A stretch of DNA of 64,000 nt from Aplectana chamaeleonis. Lineage: Eukaryota; Nematoda; Chromadorea; Rhabditida; Cosmocercidae. The stretch is taken from positions 1,102,001 to 1,166,000 of the forward strand of contig JAPDOI010000174.1 in NCBI GenBank assembly GCA_029168955.1, in the 5' to 3' direction. Made by a program: the position numbers and the translations under genes. The notes below the pieces were generated by a model that worked only from the letters and a program-made list of their open reading frames with translations, was not told the origin of the DNA and did no database searches. Each line of letters starts with the position of its first letter. The first letter of the stretch is position 1. Positions 33,391 through 44,600 of the stretch are shown here, in pieces.

Positions 33391-33643
33391 TTCACTTCCG
33401 CACTGCCGTTCAGTCCGCAAAGTGCGCGCTGTAAGCGAAAGCGTGCTGCGGCGCGGTTGCGAGTATCCTCAGACAGGGATGTGGGATCGCCCGGGCGGTT
33501 TTCGCCTTTGGTACCCGGGTGATCCCACCACTCGGTTGATCCCACATCCCTGTCTGAGGATACTCCCAACCGCGCTGCAGCACGATTTCGCAATCAGCGC
33601 GCACTTTGCGGACTGAACAGCAGTGCGGAGGTGAACTGTATGT
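33391..33643. repeat. Foldback MITE, arms about 105 bp
   Basis: AGTTCACTTCCGCACTGCCG ... TCCTCAGACAGGGATGTGGG on the left is mirrored by CCCACATCCCTGTCTGAGGA ... CGGAGGTGAACT on the right with about ten mismatches. The loop (33490-33540) contains a further small palindrome (GATCGCCCGGGCGG/ACCCGGGTGATC). Confidence 0.7.
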
Positions 33644-34358
33644 GGAGTTCGCGCAATAATTTTAGTCTAATGAATGGACAGGGCTGCGACGGTAGATCAC
33701 CCGCGCGAATAGAAACCCCATTCTTCAGTGAGGCCGCCAATCCCACACAGCCAGCCGCCTGGTCCATGCGTCAGACTAAATCAAAAACGGAAACCATATG
33801 GCCGTCGTGCTCATGCGCAGCCGCCCCCGTCATGTAGTGATAAATAGTGCTCTTTTTTGGAGCGAGTGCGGTGATCAGCCGGTTGAATAGTCTGTCGACT
33901 GAAGCACTCTCCTACTCGACATTGTTTTCTAGTTTATGAGATTGTGGGTATCAAACGAGGAGCTGTGTCGAACCTGCACGCTTCCGAAGACGCTCTCTGC
34001 GCCCATATGGTTGCGTCGTAAATTCTAGTTGAGGAAACGAAAGTGTGGGAGCATCAGCCTCCTACCGTTTGATACGTGTTTCTGGCCGCGATTTTTTGGC
34101 CAGAGCGTGCATGTTAATCTTCTCGACTAGAATTGGATACCGTGCGGACGCTTCGGAAGTCTCAGCCCACCTCACCAATGGCCGCTCGTTCAAAAGCCCA
34201 AGCACAACTGATCTCGAATCGACAGCTCTAACTTCGCTGTTTGTCGGCAGTCGTCAATTTGTGACCAACTGTGGCGGTCGAGCTGCTGTGTTTGCGCTGC
34301 GATCCGTGTCAACCTCCTACCCTTGGCTAACTGGACTGGAATTTCCGACACGGCTGTG
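33644..34358. other. No supported gene
   Basis: A plus frame of 123 codons from 34045 overlaps the J2 end and shows no recognisable domain. GTATCAAACG at about 33948 and CGTTTGATAC at about 34067 form a spaced inverted repeat. Confidence 0.35.
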
Positions 34359-34741
34359 CAATACCGCGCAAACTTTTTTTTTGCAAAAAAATCGTTTTGG
34401 GCGTTTTTTGCGCTGACAAAGCGCCGCATCGCCGTAACTCACTTTAGAATCGACGAAATTAGTTTTTCTGGTAGTTTTTGTGTTCCTCTCAGTGAGGCGT
34501 ATGAAATGGTACGTGTAGAAAGTCTTTTCAACTTGATATTTTGCTGAAAAAATGGTTATTTTCTCCTATATTTCACATCGACCACATGTCAAAACATGAC
34601 GGATTTCGGCAATCATGACCGTCTGATCAGTTCCTAATGAGGGTTTTTGTGGCGCAAGTATGCGATTTTCGATAAAATTCTGGAGTTGAATCTATTATTT
34701 TGTAACACTATCGCATATGTAGGACTCAATAAAAGTAATTC

Positions 34742-37700
34742 GGGGGTGTGTATACAAGTCTGTTGGTACCTGCTAGTTGGTGCCCCTGCTTCTACTGAAC
34801 CCAGCAGACGTTTGAGTGTACAAAGGGAACGTTCGAGCGATATAGCGTGCACAACTATATCGCGAAAGTATCCCGCTCATTGCATAAAGGTGTCGCCGTT
34901 CGGCACACCAAGGCCTCTGGTCCATTACACCTTAGGATCCGTACCTAGGGAGTTCATGGAGTCTTCGGTCACAAGCCACAGTTTCGCCACCCTGAACTGT
35001 CGATCGCTGTCGAGTGATATCCAAAAAACTGCGCTATCCAGACTTCTGAGCTATTTCCATGCACCGTTTGCTGCTTTGCAGGAAACCCGCCTCAAGGATA
35101 GACCCTTCATCAGCGTTGGAGAATATACCATCTACTGCGGTAACGCTGACGATAGGAGAGTGGGAGGCTGTGCAATAGCTGTAAGGAAGGATTTCAATGG
35201 TATGGTCAAGGAGTTCGGCTCAACGTCGCGTCGGAATGCATTCGTACGACTGCGGGATCACAGAGGATTCAATCTAAGGATAGTGAGTGCTCATGCGCCC
35301 ACTGAAACCGCCGAAGACAATTCGAAGGATGCGTTTTATGAGGAACTAAATACGTTGCTGGCCAGGATACCTTGTCAACATGCTGTTGTCGTGGGGATTG
35401 ACGCAAATGCGAAGATGGGACTTGATCAGGAATCCGAAGTACTCGGTAAATGGTTCTACCCAGTGGAGCAAACATCGGACAATGGCTACCGCCTTGTCGA
35501 CTTTTGTGAACGCAGTGGTCTGATTATTGCATCGACATTCAAGAGGAATCATCGCCGCTATCAGCTTACGTGGCAGGGACCAACCCAGCTATCTCCAGAA
35601 GAGCAGCGGAAGCGGAAGATGACAACTTTGAAACTACAGCTAGACTATGTCCTGACGAGGAATATTCCAGTATCGGACATTCGAAGATCTAGAGCTGTGT
35701 GGGATGTCGCATTCGATTCGGGTCACCGTCCTGTTCTGTTGAACTTCACTTCGAGGATTCACAAGAGGAAGCGAGGGGCTCAGCCTCCCCAGAGGATTGA
35801 CATGACAAGTCTCAGAGATGAATAGTGCAGAAGAAATTTTCGAAAACGCGTTTCTATTCACATCGGAGTACGGACTAAGAAGAAAGTTTGCGACGCGGAT
35901 TCTTTTGTCAAGTGCATCCAGGACGCTTCTGAAAGAGGCACTCCCGGTTGTACAGCCTAAGAAGAAGTTCGCCTACGTCTCAGAAGAAACAACATCAACC
36001 TACAACAGAGTATGTGCTCTACGAACTGCAGGAAACTTGGTGGAGGAGAAGCGTCTGAGGAGGAAGTTGCGCCGGCAGCTTCAAAGTGACCGCGAGCCAG
36101 AGTGGACGTGTAGAGCTAAGGAGTTCGAGAAGGCTTGGGAGGAGAAGAATTCGAAGAAAGCCTACACGTTGCTGCGACAGTATAGCGGGAAGATGAAGAG
36201 ATGTTCTCCTGTCTTGAACACTACCAATGGAGTTGCAGTTGATGATGCGACGCTGCCAATGTGGAAGGATTACTTCAGTTCACTACTGAATCGTCTACCG
36301 CCTTCAGTACCTGAGCTCCCGCATGTTCAGAGAGTACATTACGATGTCAGTGAGGAACCGCCGACTGAGTCTGAAGTTTTGGATTGTGTCTGGAAAATGA
36401 AGAATGGAAAGGCTGGTGGAGATGACAACATCACTGCTGGAATGCTGAAAGCTCTTCCTCCGTCTGGGATTCGTGAAATGACCAACACCATCCGTGCCAT
36501 ATGGATGAGCGAAAGGATACCCGATTCGTGGAGACATGCGATCATCGTACCTCTTCACAAGAAGCTATCCGTCACGGATCCTAAGAACTACAGAGGAATC
36601 TCTCTACTTCGTGTCATGTACAAGGTTTTAGAACGTATCATTCTCGAGCGACTTATAAAACATCGTGAAAGAACGATCAGAGATGAGCAAGCCGGTTTTC
36701 GACCTGGAAGATCGACCATCGACCAAGTGTTCGTCGTGAGAAGAGTGGTTGAATCGTGGCAGCGGTTTTCGAAGCCATTACAGCTTGCTTTTTTGAACTT
36801 TGAAGCCGCGTTCGACTCTCCTCATCGTGATCGATTTCTCAATGCTCTGCGAGCAGATGGAGTCCCGGAAAAGTATGTTCAGTTAATCGAGGACATGAAC
36901 AAAGGAACAACAGCAGCAGTTCGTACACCTGTCGGATTTATGTCAGCTTTCGAGGTGAAAACAGGAGTAAGGCAAGGAGCCGTTGCAGGACCTTTTCTTT
37001 TCAACTTCGCCGTTGATGACATCATGCGTAGAGTTGCAGAACAGTTTCCTGCGGATGTGATCCTAACACCATCAGGACGCTCTCTTGTCGACCTGGAGTA
37101 CGCCGAAGACATCGTGTTATTCGCTGAAAACAACGCAAAACTGCAGAGGATTGTGAACCTCGTTTCGAAGTATGCCGCAGCCTATGGACTTCGTCTTCGT
37201 CCCGACAAATGCAAGCAGATGTGGGTCTCTCAGAGGCCTTCAACGGGAGTTTGTGTGGACGGACAGCGTATCGAACTGGTGGATGATTTCTGTTATTTGG
37301 GCTGTTTGCTGAAGAACGATGGTAGTTATGCAGCGGATATTCGACAACGATGTGCGAAAGCTACGTCTGCATTTAATTCTCTAACCAAGTGTTTGCCACC
37401 ATCGCGAAGGAAGTCAAGTTGCGCGTCTACCTATCCGCTATTCGCCCTATCATAATGTACGGATCGGAGACGTGGGCAGCACCGAAGACGCAGATGGAAA
37501 GGTTGGATTGCACGAAGAGGAAGCTTTTTAGGCGTTTGCTTGGATATTTCTGGCCGCGTGTATGCCATAACGAAGACCTTTACAAGGAAATCGACGCAGT
37601 ACATAAACGCTTGACACGAGGGAGGTGCCAGCATCTCCTAACGCCATCTCAAGCAGCAATGGAAAGTCGACTTCGACTGCTCGGGCATATACTAAGAAGA

Positions 37701-38020
37701 ACGCCGGATCGTCTCGTACAACACGCTTTAAGAATGCTTCCAGACCCTGTCTGGAAACGGCCACCTGGGCGTAGGCGAAAGTTCTGGACGGATGTGGTTA
37801 AAGAGGATTTGAAGTCACTCGGCATCGAAAGACAGTTCAGGCGCGATGTTTCGTTTCGCAGGAAATGGAATAGTGACAGCTGGATGGAATGTGTTCAAAT
37901 TGTGGCTGAAGACCGTGAAAAATGGAGACGGCTGACTACTAGGACGGCACACCTCGGTGAAGATGCGGAATGACCGCGTCAGGCGAAAGCCAACCGATTA
38001 AGTCAAGTAAGTCAAATAAC
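34742..38020 (+). mobile_element. RTE-clade non-LTR retrotransposon, copy 2 (full length)
   Basis: About 3.28 kb between perfect 8-bp target duplications AGTAATTC (34734-34741 and 38021-38028). It begins GGGGGTGTGTATACAAGTCT and ends AAGTCAAGTAAGTCAAATAA, matching copy 1 over the full length with only scattered changes. Inserted in the interior of a J-type element. Confidence 0.92.
34956..37973 (+). pseudogene. RTE endonuclease-reverse transcriptase, broken copy 2
   Basis: Same domain order as copy 1. The ATG at 34956 opens the endonuclease frame, which ends at a nonsense codon at 35823-35825 (TAG where copy 1 has GAG). The endonuclease box reads FDSGHRPVLLNF, i.e. the catalytic Asp of SDH is Gly. 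A one-base insertion near 35929 shifts the frame. The RT is then open to 37455 and has no break in the T run that disrupts copy 1. It carries YAED in place of YADD at the polymerase active site, and a 7-bp deletion near 37394 shifts the last part (37389-37973, SETWAAPKTQMERLD onward). So this copy is dead in both catalytic domains, by changes different from those in copy 1. Confidence 0.9.
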
Positions 38021-38154
38021 AGTAATTCATAAATGACTTCGAATTCAAATCGAACCGTGTTGAAGGAGGTTGTGGCGATGCGGCGCTTTGTGAGCGCAAA
38101 AAAACGTCGCAAAACGTTTTCTTTGCAAAAAAACATGCGCGGTATTGTAGCTGT

Positions 38155-38705
38155 ATCTTTGAGAATTTTTGCATGGCTATCGCATCGCTATGACACTGAA
38201 ATGCAGCTTTTGCGCGAAGTAGCATCGCTATGGCATACGAAATCAAGCGGTATGCAAAATAGCATAGCTGTGGCATTGCTGTGGCATCGCTATGGCATTG
38301 CAATCTTGAACTTGTTGAGAATTGAGTTCTTTTCAGGTATCAGTATCATGCTCAGAGCAATCAAACCGAAGGGTATAAGAGGCGCCCCATCTCATCGAAT
38401 GCTCACTCGGCATTTCGAGGCCGATCCTGGAAGGTGACTTCAACTTTGAAGGATCACTCATAAGCCGGATAATAGTTTCCGGCAGCTGAGGGGATGGTCC
38501 CCACGGCTGGGGGGGGTGGTACTGCACACGGAGACTGTGGTGGGTGGGAACCTTCGGAGCAACCCACATGTGGTATCGACGTAGCCCACATGTTGAATTG
38601 AATTAACTCACATGTGGCATCGTAATAATCCACATGTGGCCCGCCCGGCTACATTTGGCTTATTACGATACCATAGCGATGCAAATATTCTCAGAGATGC
38701 GATCG
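38155..38705. repeat. Inverted-repeat element with GCATCGCTATGG ends
   Basis: TTTGAGAATTTTTGCATGGC at about 38158 recurs inverted near 38680-38705 (GCGATGCAAATATTCTCAGA). The left half contains several GGCATCGCTATGGCAT-type direct repeats (38190-38310). The borders are approximate. Confidence 0.45.
38564..38639. repeat. Four E-box palindromes at exact 22-bp spacing
   Basis: CCACATGTGG (38564-38573), CCACATGTTG (38586-38595), TCACATGTGG (38608-38617) and CCACATGTGG (38630-38639) start at exactly 22-bp intervals. The intervening 12 bp are poorly conserved. Either a decayed 22-bp tandem repeat or a cluster of CANNTG sites. Confidence 0.8.
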
Positions 38706-39163
38706 ACTCATCCATAGGAACCGACTATGCATGATTGCACCAAATCTGTTTTATAATGATGAACAGTTAATGTTTTCGTTATATGATTAATGTCTTTCAG
38801 GTTCTAGATCTGTGGGCGTGGGGCTGGAATGAACTGATGATACCGGAGTGTCTGACGATGAGCTATTCCGAAGCATCGGTACCTCTTTCAGACAGTCTGA
38901 AGCGAGAACGCAAGAAGGACGTTGGTAAAAAAGAGTTCGGTAGTAAAGAGAGTATCGTGTGAAGTATACATATATCTTGGGGTTCTTCAGCACTGTACTT
39001 GTAAGGTTTGGGGCGATTGTAGTACGCTCTCAATTTCGATAATCACAAGAGCGTGCGGTCGCTTTTTTGTCGGAACATCTTTATCAACAGTAATATTTCT
39101 CCGCGGCTCACCCCGTTCTGCTGCTGGCGATAATCAGAATTGACAGCTCATTAGAAATCCCGG
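38706..39163. other. Possible exon-like block, unsupported
   Basis: A good acceptor (TGTCTTTCAG) at about 38799 is followed by open sequence in two plus frames, and a Ser/Pro-rich frame on minus (SSSSDTPVSSVHSSPTPTDL, 38787-38993). The strands conflict and no partner exon was found, so I make no gene call. Confidence 0.25.
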
Positions 39164-39368
39164 CCTGAAACTATTTGGGGGGGGGTGGGGCCACTCGAGA
39201 AAATGAAATTTATCATTTATGAAAATGAAATTTTGTGCTGATATCATATGCCTGATAGCGTTATCAGTAATTGTTTTCGTGGAGACTCCATGAAATACTT
39301 CGATTTCTGAAAGCCGTATCATCTTCAACTGAATCCTGAGTGCCCCCCCCCCCCAACAGTTTCATACC
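39164..39368. repeat. Small inverted-repeat element with G-runs
   Basis: GAAACTATTTGGGGGGGGGG at the left is mirrored by CCCCCCCCCCAACAGTTTC at the right, with GTGGGGCCACTC / GAGTGCC inside the arms. About 205 bp in total. The G-tracts could form quadruplexes on opposite strands. Confidence 0.55.
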
Positions 39369-39502
39369 GAAATTACCCGAAGTTCATGTACTCGTTGAGT
39401 ACACACTTGTTTAATAAATATTCTATCATAGTACAGTTGTGGTACAGCATCTTCGCATTGGGTATTCCCTTCCTTGGCAGAGCTCTATAACATCCAGAGT
39501 TC

Positions 39503-39984
39503 AAGGCAGTGTTCACGATGAAAATCGTTTTTCTGTTTTCCCACCTATCTTTAAAACGGTCCGATGCTCATTCCAATGATGTCAATGCAATAGTGCAAGA
39601 CCTCCGAAGAACGGAGATATGGCTCTTCAAATATGTGGTAGCATGGTGGACGAGTCGTCCGAGGCTTGTAACTTCCGTCTTTTGCAGCCAATGTATGCGA
39701 GCTGACCTGAGTAAAGAGAGAAGTTGAGAATGAAGGTAAGAACGGGGCTATTGATCGGAAACCATCGCTCATCTCACGATCTCGATTTTTCATTTGTTCA
39801 CGTCGGAGGGCCGGCGTTGCGCTTTTGGGGTTTGCCTTGTACTCAAAGTGGCCACTTCTGGCTCTTGTGGGGCTCTTCCTGGCTCGTTTTCTTGCGTTCT
39901 TTCGACGTCAACGTTGCAGTGTACTCCTAAACTACTCATTCCTGGTAGAAACTGAAACACATCTTTTATCGTGAACACTGCCTC
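39503..39984 (-). mobile_element. MITE family A
   Basis: CA|AAGGCAGTGTTCACGATGAA (left target base decayed) ... TTTATCGTGAACACTGCCTC|TA. The interior matches the minus-orientation copies (GGCTTGTAACTTCCGTCTTT, GCGAGCTGACCTGAGTAAAG). Confidence 0.8.
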
Positions 39985-40065
39985 TACACGACGGATAAGC
40001 GTTCCTATTTATTCATTAATTGATGACTGAAATGTAGGCCATCTTTCACGTACAGTCGGTATGGA

Positions 40066-40201
40066 TCCTAGTTGTACTTTGCGTTCCCCATTGAAGGTTG
40101 GCGCTAACTCGGTGCACCTATGTTATATCATATGGCACTGAGTTTGCGCCAGCTTTCAACAGGGGATGCAAAACACATATCACTGTATCGCTAGGATCCA
40201 T
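40066..40201. repeat. Imperfect hairpin with GGATCCTAG ends
   Basis: GGATCCTAGTTGTACTTTGC...TTGGCGCTAACTCGGTGC at the left pairs with GCACTGAGTTTGCGCCAGCT...ATCGCTAGGATCC at the right, giving arms of about 60 bp with mismatches and a small loop. Confidence 0.55.
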
Positions 40202-40891
40202 GCCGCCTGTATTTTCCGTTCCATGGCGCATTCAGCACGGCGAGCCATTCGTGAGGCGCAATCAGGCCGTCATGAAACCACGATTGTTAGCATAAACGGG
40301 CTGCTACCCCTTAGTGTCTCGACTCGTTCCTCCAAACGACATCACGGGCCGCATGCATGAATACGCCTTGTTAGGGCAAGGGCAAAGCGATCGGCACCTT
40401 TGAAGATCGCTGTGCAAGGGCAGGAAATCATTCGTGCCATGGCAAAATTTATACTGCCCAGCCTCGTAACTGTGGCAGCTAAAGCACGATAGGCGTCAGC
40501 AAAAACACTGCTGGGATACCATTGGTTTAGCAATCTCCGACGATCTTGAAAGGTTCCGACTGCCCTCCCTATACCGTAAGCCGTGCGTTCACGCGTACCG
40601 CCCCTGGGAGTCAAGTGAAAACTGATAAAAAATCTGTTGAAATGTGGCACGAGCTGCTACGCCACAAATCTTCAACACCAATGGTCATGACTGCTTGAAA
40701 ATCACTTAGACGTTGAGAGCGAAAGTTCGGTGAACGAGTTGTCTTGGGCCTGTATTTCTCTTCAATCGCATCAGGGCGAGCCAGAATCCGAAGACTCGTT
40801 CGAAATTCGTCCATTCACCCATTTAGCCGCTGTTGAGTTTGAAAATAAAATTAGGGGTGTGGCCCGTGTTAGTGATTGAAGGGGTCGAGCA
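40202..40891. other. No supported gene
   Basis: A CpG-containing block (40200-40640, GGGCCGCATGCATGAATACG...) carries short frames on both strands but no recognisable product. Confidence 0.3.
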
Positions 40892-41215
40892 TTGGTTTTA
40901 GCTCACATGCACCTTGCTTACTTGGGGGAATTGAAATCTCACCCTTGTTTTGTGTTATACGGAAGGAGTTTTCTACACAATAACATGAAACTTTCGGAAA
41001 TCGTACCTGAGAGCGTACTGGGCCTGCTCTGCTCTCATGTAGGACATTTCCTTGGAGATGGCATACACGTCACCCATGGTTGGGATAACAATATCCAAAG
41101 CCGGTTCTGCTTCTACTATGTCGACAACGAAACGGTATTACAGTTCCTGGACACTCCCCCCACAAATTACAGAATGGAAAGTGAAGAGCAGCAAGAAAGC
41201 GATAATCAAGAGTAA
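40892..41215 (+). CDS. Candidate 3'-terminal exon of an unidentified gene
   Basis: I do not recognise the product. A frame of 107 codons ends at TAA 41213-41215 and closes with a Glu/Gln/Asp-rich tail (RMESEEQQESDNQE). A plausible acceptor TTGGTTTTAG lies at about 40901-40910, so translation may enter in mid-frame instead of at the ATG at 40892. The middle reads SEIVPESVLGLLCSHVGHFL and HGWDNNIQSRFCFYYVDNET, with no obvious transposon similarity. It is convergent with the cotransporter gene, whose stop lies 300 bp downstream on the other strand. There is no clear AATAAA, and no upstream exon could be assigned. It could equally be a chance frame. Confidence 0.33.
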   Translation: MVLAHMHLAYLGELKSHPCFVLYGRSFLHNNMKLSEIVPESVLGLLCSHVGHFLGDGIHVTHGWDNNIQSRFCFYYVDNETVLQFLDTPPTNYRMESEEQQESDNQE

Positions 41216-41513
41216 TGCCACAACCAAATGGGATTTAAGTCGACAAGAGAAACAGATTGATTGCGTGCGACTTGTCTTTCTTTCATAAAGGTGGGATTTA
41301 GCAGGTTGGCATTTCAGGATTGCTCAAATACTGTCATCCTGGCCCGTTTTCAATGCTTTCAACGGTATTGGTGTTGTTGGTGGAGCCGTACTGGTATGCA
41401 TTCGATGCTATCTAAAATCATAATCGAGGCGACGGTGATGTGAACACATTGGAGCGAATTCAGCGAAAAAAGACACTTTGTTAGACTCAAGTTCATTTAG
41501 AAGACGGAATATG

Positions 41514-41646
41514 TCAGGAGTAAAAAGTGAGAACATTATGATGGTTTCCGCGAATAAGTAGCACGCATGATAGATCACGAGATATCGTCTCCAACCAGTT
41601 TGTATAAAGACCACTGCTGACGTCTTTGTGTGGAAACGGCAATGTG
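41514..41646 (-). CDS. nkcc-1-like: Cotransporter segment 12 (C-terminus and stop)
   Basis: Acceptor ggattttcag|C. Encodes [20 protein letters not shown] then [20 protein letters not shown] and FYS, stop TGA at 41516-41514. The VLTFYS end is near-invariant in NKCC/NCC. It is joined across a 2.06-kb intron that carries an H-type element and other repeats. Confidence 0.92.
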
Positions 41647-44600
41647 CTGAAAATCCGATTTTAGTGGCTATGTAACAAGAATTGTTAACTAGGGACTGAC
41701 AACAGAGCGAAAACGCCGTTTCCATCGAAATTCATATCAGTGAATGTGCTGTCCTTCTCGGGGCCAAATTGCGGTCCGCAAATGCGTATTCGACGTTTCG
41801 GGGCCCACGCGTCTCGAATCGGGCGAATTTCCAGCGGCGCAGTTGCCGATCAGATGAGTAGGTGGTTTTTAAAGTATTTTCTTCACTGTTTTTAGTTTTC
41901 AATGTGTTTTTACCTGTTCTTTTCCATTTTTATTGTATGTAATACCTTCTTAGATATTGATGTTACGATGATTTTTCCTTTCCACCTGCCGCCGGAACCT
42001 CATTTAAAGGGAAAAACTCCGCGAAGGGGAGTTTTTATTACCACTTTATTTTTGAAGATCTTTTCAGAAATCTGATAAAAGTTTTGAGTAAAGTAAATTA
42101 GAGTAGAGATCTTCAAAAATAAACAACAATAAAAAAACGCACTTAGTCAGATGACCGGCGCTGGAAACTCGTGTGATTCGAGACGCGCGCGGCCGCAGAC
42201 CGTCGATTACGCAATTGCGGACAGGAATTTGACCCTGAAAACGATAATTCTCCTAATGAAGTTCTCAATTCCGCGAACCATGTTTAGATGGCTTCCTTCG
42301 TTGAGCAGGGTCAATTTGACAATTTTCGGTAATTTTCGACAGGTTTGGCTTCAATCCTCTCACCAGGGGACAATTTTAGAGGCAAAATGCGACTTCTCAT
42401 GATTTCCAAAACGCAACGATAGATTTGCTTCGAAACTTTCTATGGGAGGGGGAGTGTTTTATCACGAATCTGAGGTTCATTTGTCGGTTTTCGATAGATT
42501 ACGGTAGGTTACCATGTGTATACGGTCGTTGGGTGAATGTCTCAGATATGGCTCAAAAGTTCTCTGTGAAGGTTATATAGAGTACTGGACGCGAGCCTGA
42601 GGTCCACTTATCGACTTTCAAAGTGCTGAGGAAGCTGACACGGTTAATTTGCATTACATCTACCTTAAGTTGCAATAAGCCTAAAATTATCGAGAAACAT
42701 ATCGAGATTCGTGTTCAGGACCCCGAAAAACCGCAGCAAAAATGTTTTAAAACCGAATCAGAAACGATTTCTCTGAAGACCCTGAAGAAATTGCCTCATA
42801 TATTTCCGCGCACCTGAGGTTACTCGCCATAACTCGGCTCAGAGTCTTCAGGGGCTATAAACATAAATTCGAAAACATCATTGGAAGTACATTAACTGGG
42901 ATGAATTTCGTTGGAAACAGCGTTCTTAGCTGGATGTGCTTCCCTAGTAAATCCAATATTAAGCGTGTCTAATGCCCATATCAATGCAGCACGCAATTCG
43001 AGGGCAAGGTGCTATTCATACTCCTCTACGCCAGCGCGGCACGCGCGGGAATAGCCTTAGAGTATGAATACATACGTTCTACGCGCGTCACGCGCTTGCG
43101 AAGACCATGAATACTCAAGCGGAGGCGCCGTAGCGGAGCGGAAAAACGGAGCCTTAACTTTTCCAAACGAGCAAAATTTGTACATCCCTTCACCATTACT
43201 ATAGCAGGGATAGTAAGGGAATTCATTATCATGGAAAGGATTGAAATTGATGACAGTTTAATAATGACAATGGCGAAAAAGTCGATACGAGCGTTGCCGC
43301 CATGTTGGAGCGGGCGTTAAGCGCGTGTCGCGGCGTCAGACTATTCGTACTACAACGCCATGCCGCGCTTCACGCGCTGGCGTAAGTAGTATAAATAGCG
43401 CCTCATCGCCTTGGGACGAGATCAACCCCGTGGTTCCAGCACGATTACGCTTGTCCTGCATGTCGCAACAGCGGTCGTCCTCGAGTGCAAACCGGTATTT
43501 TACTATGATATGGAGAGTAGTTCAGGGCAGAGATTGTCTGAACATTGCCGCGCAAGGAGAGAAACTTCTGTGTTCGAAACAGTCGGAAAATGGGGCTGGA
43601 TTACGTTTTATGCTACGTCTTTGTGGATTTCGAATGCGATATGGTCAGTGGAGGTTGTGAAACGTTTGTTTGGAATTCATTCATGGAATATAGCGATAGA
43701 GCTGACTTACACAACGACTAAATCCGCTTTTGAGGAAAAGTTTCGCAGAAGAATTCCAGTTTGTATGTGTCTTGCAATATTCTTCTGCATTTTGGCGAGC
43801 TCGGCTACTGAGATCATTCCTTCCTTGTCTTCACAAAGAAACGGCTCCAACGCCTCATAAAATTCATCTTTTCTGTAAGACCAGTCTCTGGGAAGTTTTC
43901 GAACAACCAGTAACAGGAAATTGGGCCGCTTAATAAATTGTAAGTGAAGAGGCAAGCGAGCAAGGTCGTACACTCTCTCCTCCGGATTTGTGAATGCTGG
44001 TACAACGTGCAAGTACGTATACTGAATACGGAACTTCTGAAGTAACGACGCCATTCGTTGTTCTTCAGAGGAGACAGGAACACCTTCAGGAGCTCTAGTG
44101 AAGATCCGGAGACTGGCACCCTGGAATCGTTCAAATATCATTAGTTGATCATAATGCAGCAAACAAAGGAACGAATGAAAAGTGATAACATGGTACAGAA
44201 CCAGACCTCGAGGCGGCTGCCCTTCAGAGTCAGAAGATATGGCACAAGCAGCGTGAGTCCGCCATCATCGCTGAGCCACCAAACATCGATGACTTCTTTC
44301 TTGCTCGATGACGACAGCGATAGAGATGGCTTCATCAGACCAGGTACTCCCTCCGCTGACGAATCTATCAAACAACACTATGAGCATGAGTTTCCTTTCT
44401 CTTTTAAAATACCCTGTTTACCAGCTTCGGTCTGAAATTCTTGTGGATGTACATCCGCTACCGAGGAGTGATTGATCCGTTAGATTAGCGCAGTTGTGAG
44501 CAGAACTATTACTAGTTATCTTCAGTCTCTGGAGGGGACGCTTTTATGATAGCTTTATTATAAAATTCGAGCGGTTGTTTCTGAGAAAGCTAAATGGTAG

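Larger units (their letters stand above)
34359..38147. mobile_element. J-type element (CAATACCGC ends) split by RTE copy 2
   Basis: Left end CAATACCGCGCAAACTTTTT...GCGCCGCATCGCC; right end, reversed, CAATACCGCGCATGTTTTTT...AAAGCGCCGCATCGCC. The inverted repeat is about 85 bp. The outer dinucleotides are TG (34357-34358) and TA (38148-38149). Without the 3.28-kb retrotransposon and one copy of its duplication, the element is about 500 bp. It shares its first nine bases with the foldback element at 3732-5379. Confidence 0.65.

Noticed and set aside
38787..38993. Ser/Pro-rich minus frame (or plus exon after TGTCTTTCAG)
   Set aside because: Both strands are open over the same bases and no partner exon was found, so direction cannot be decided.
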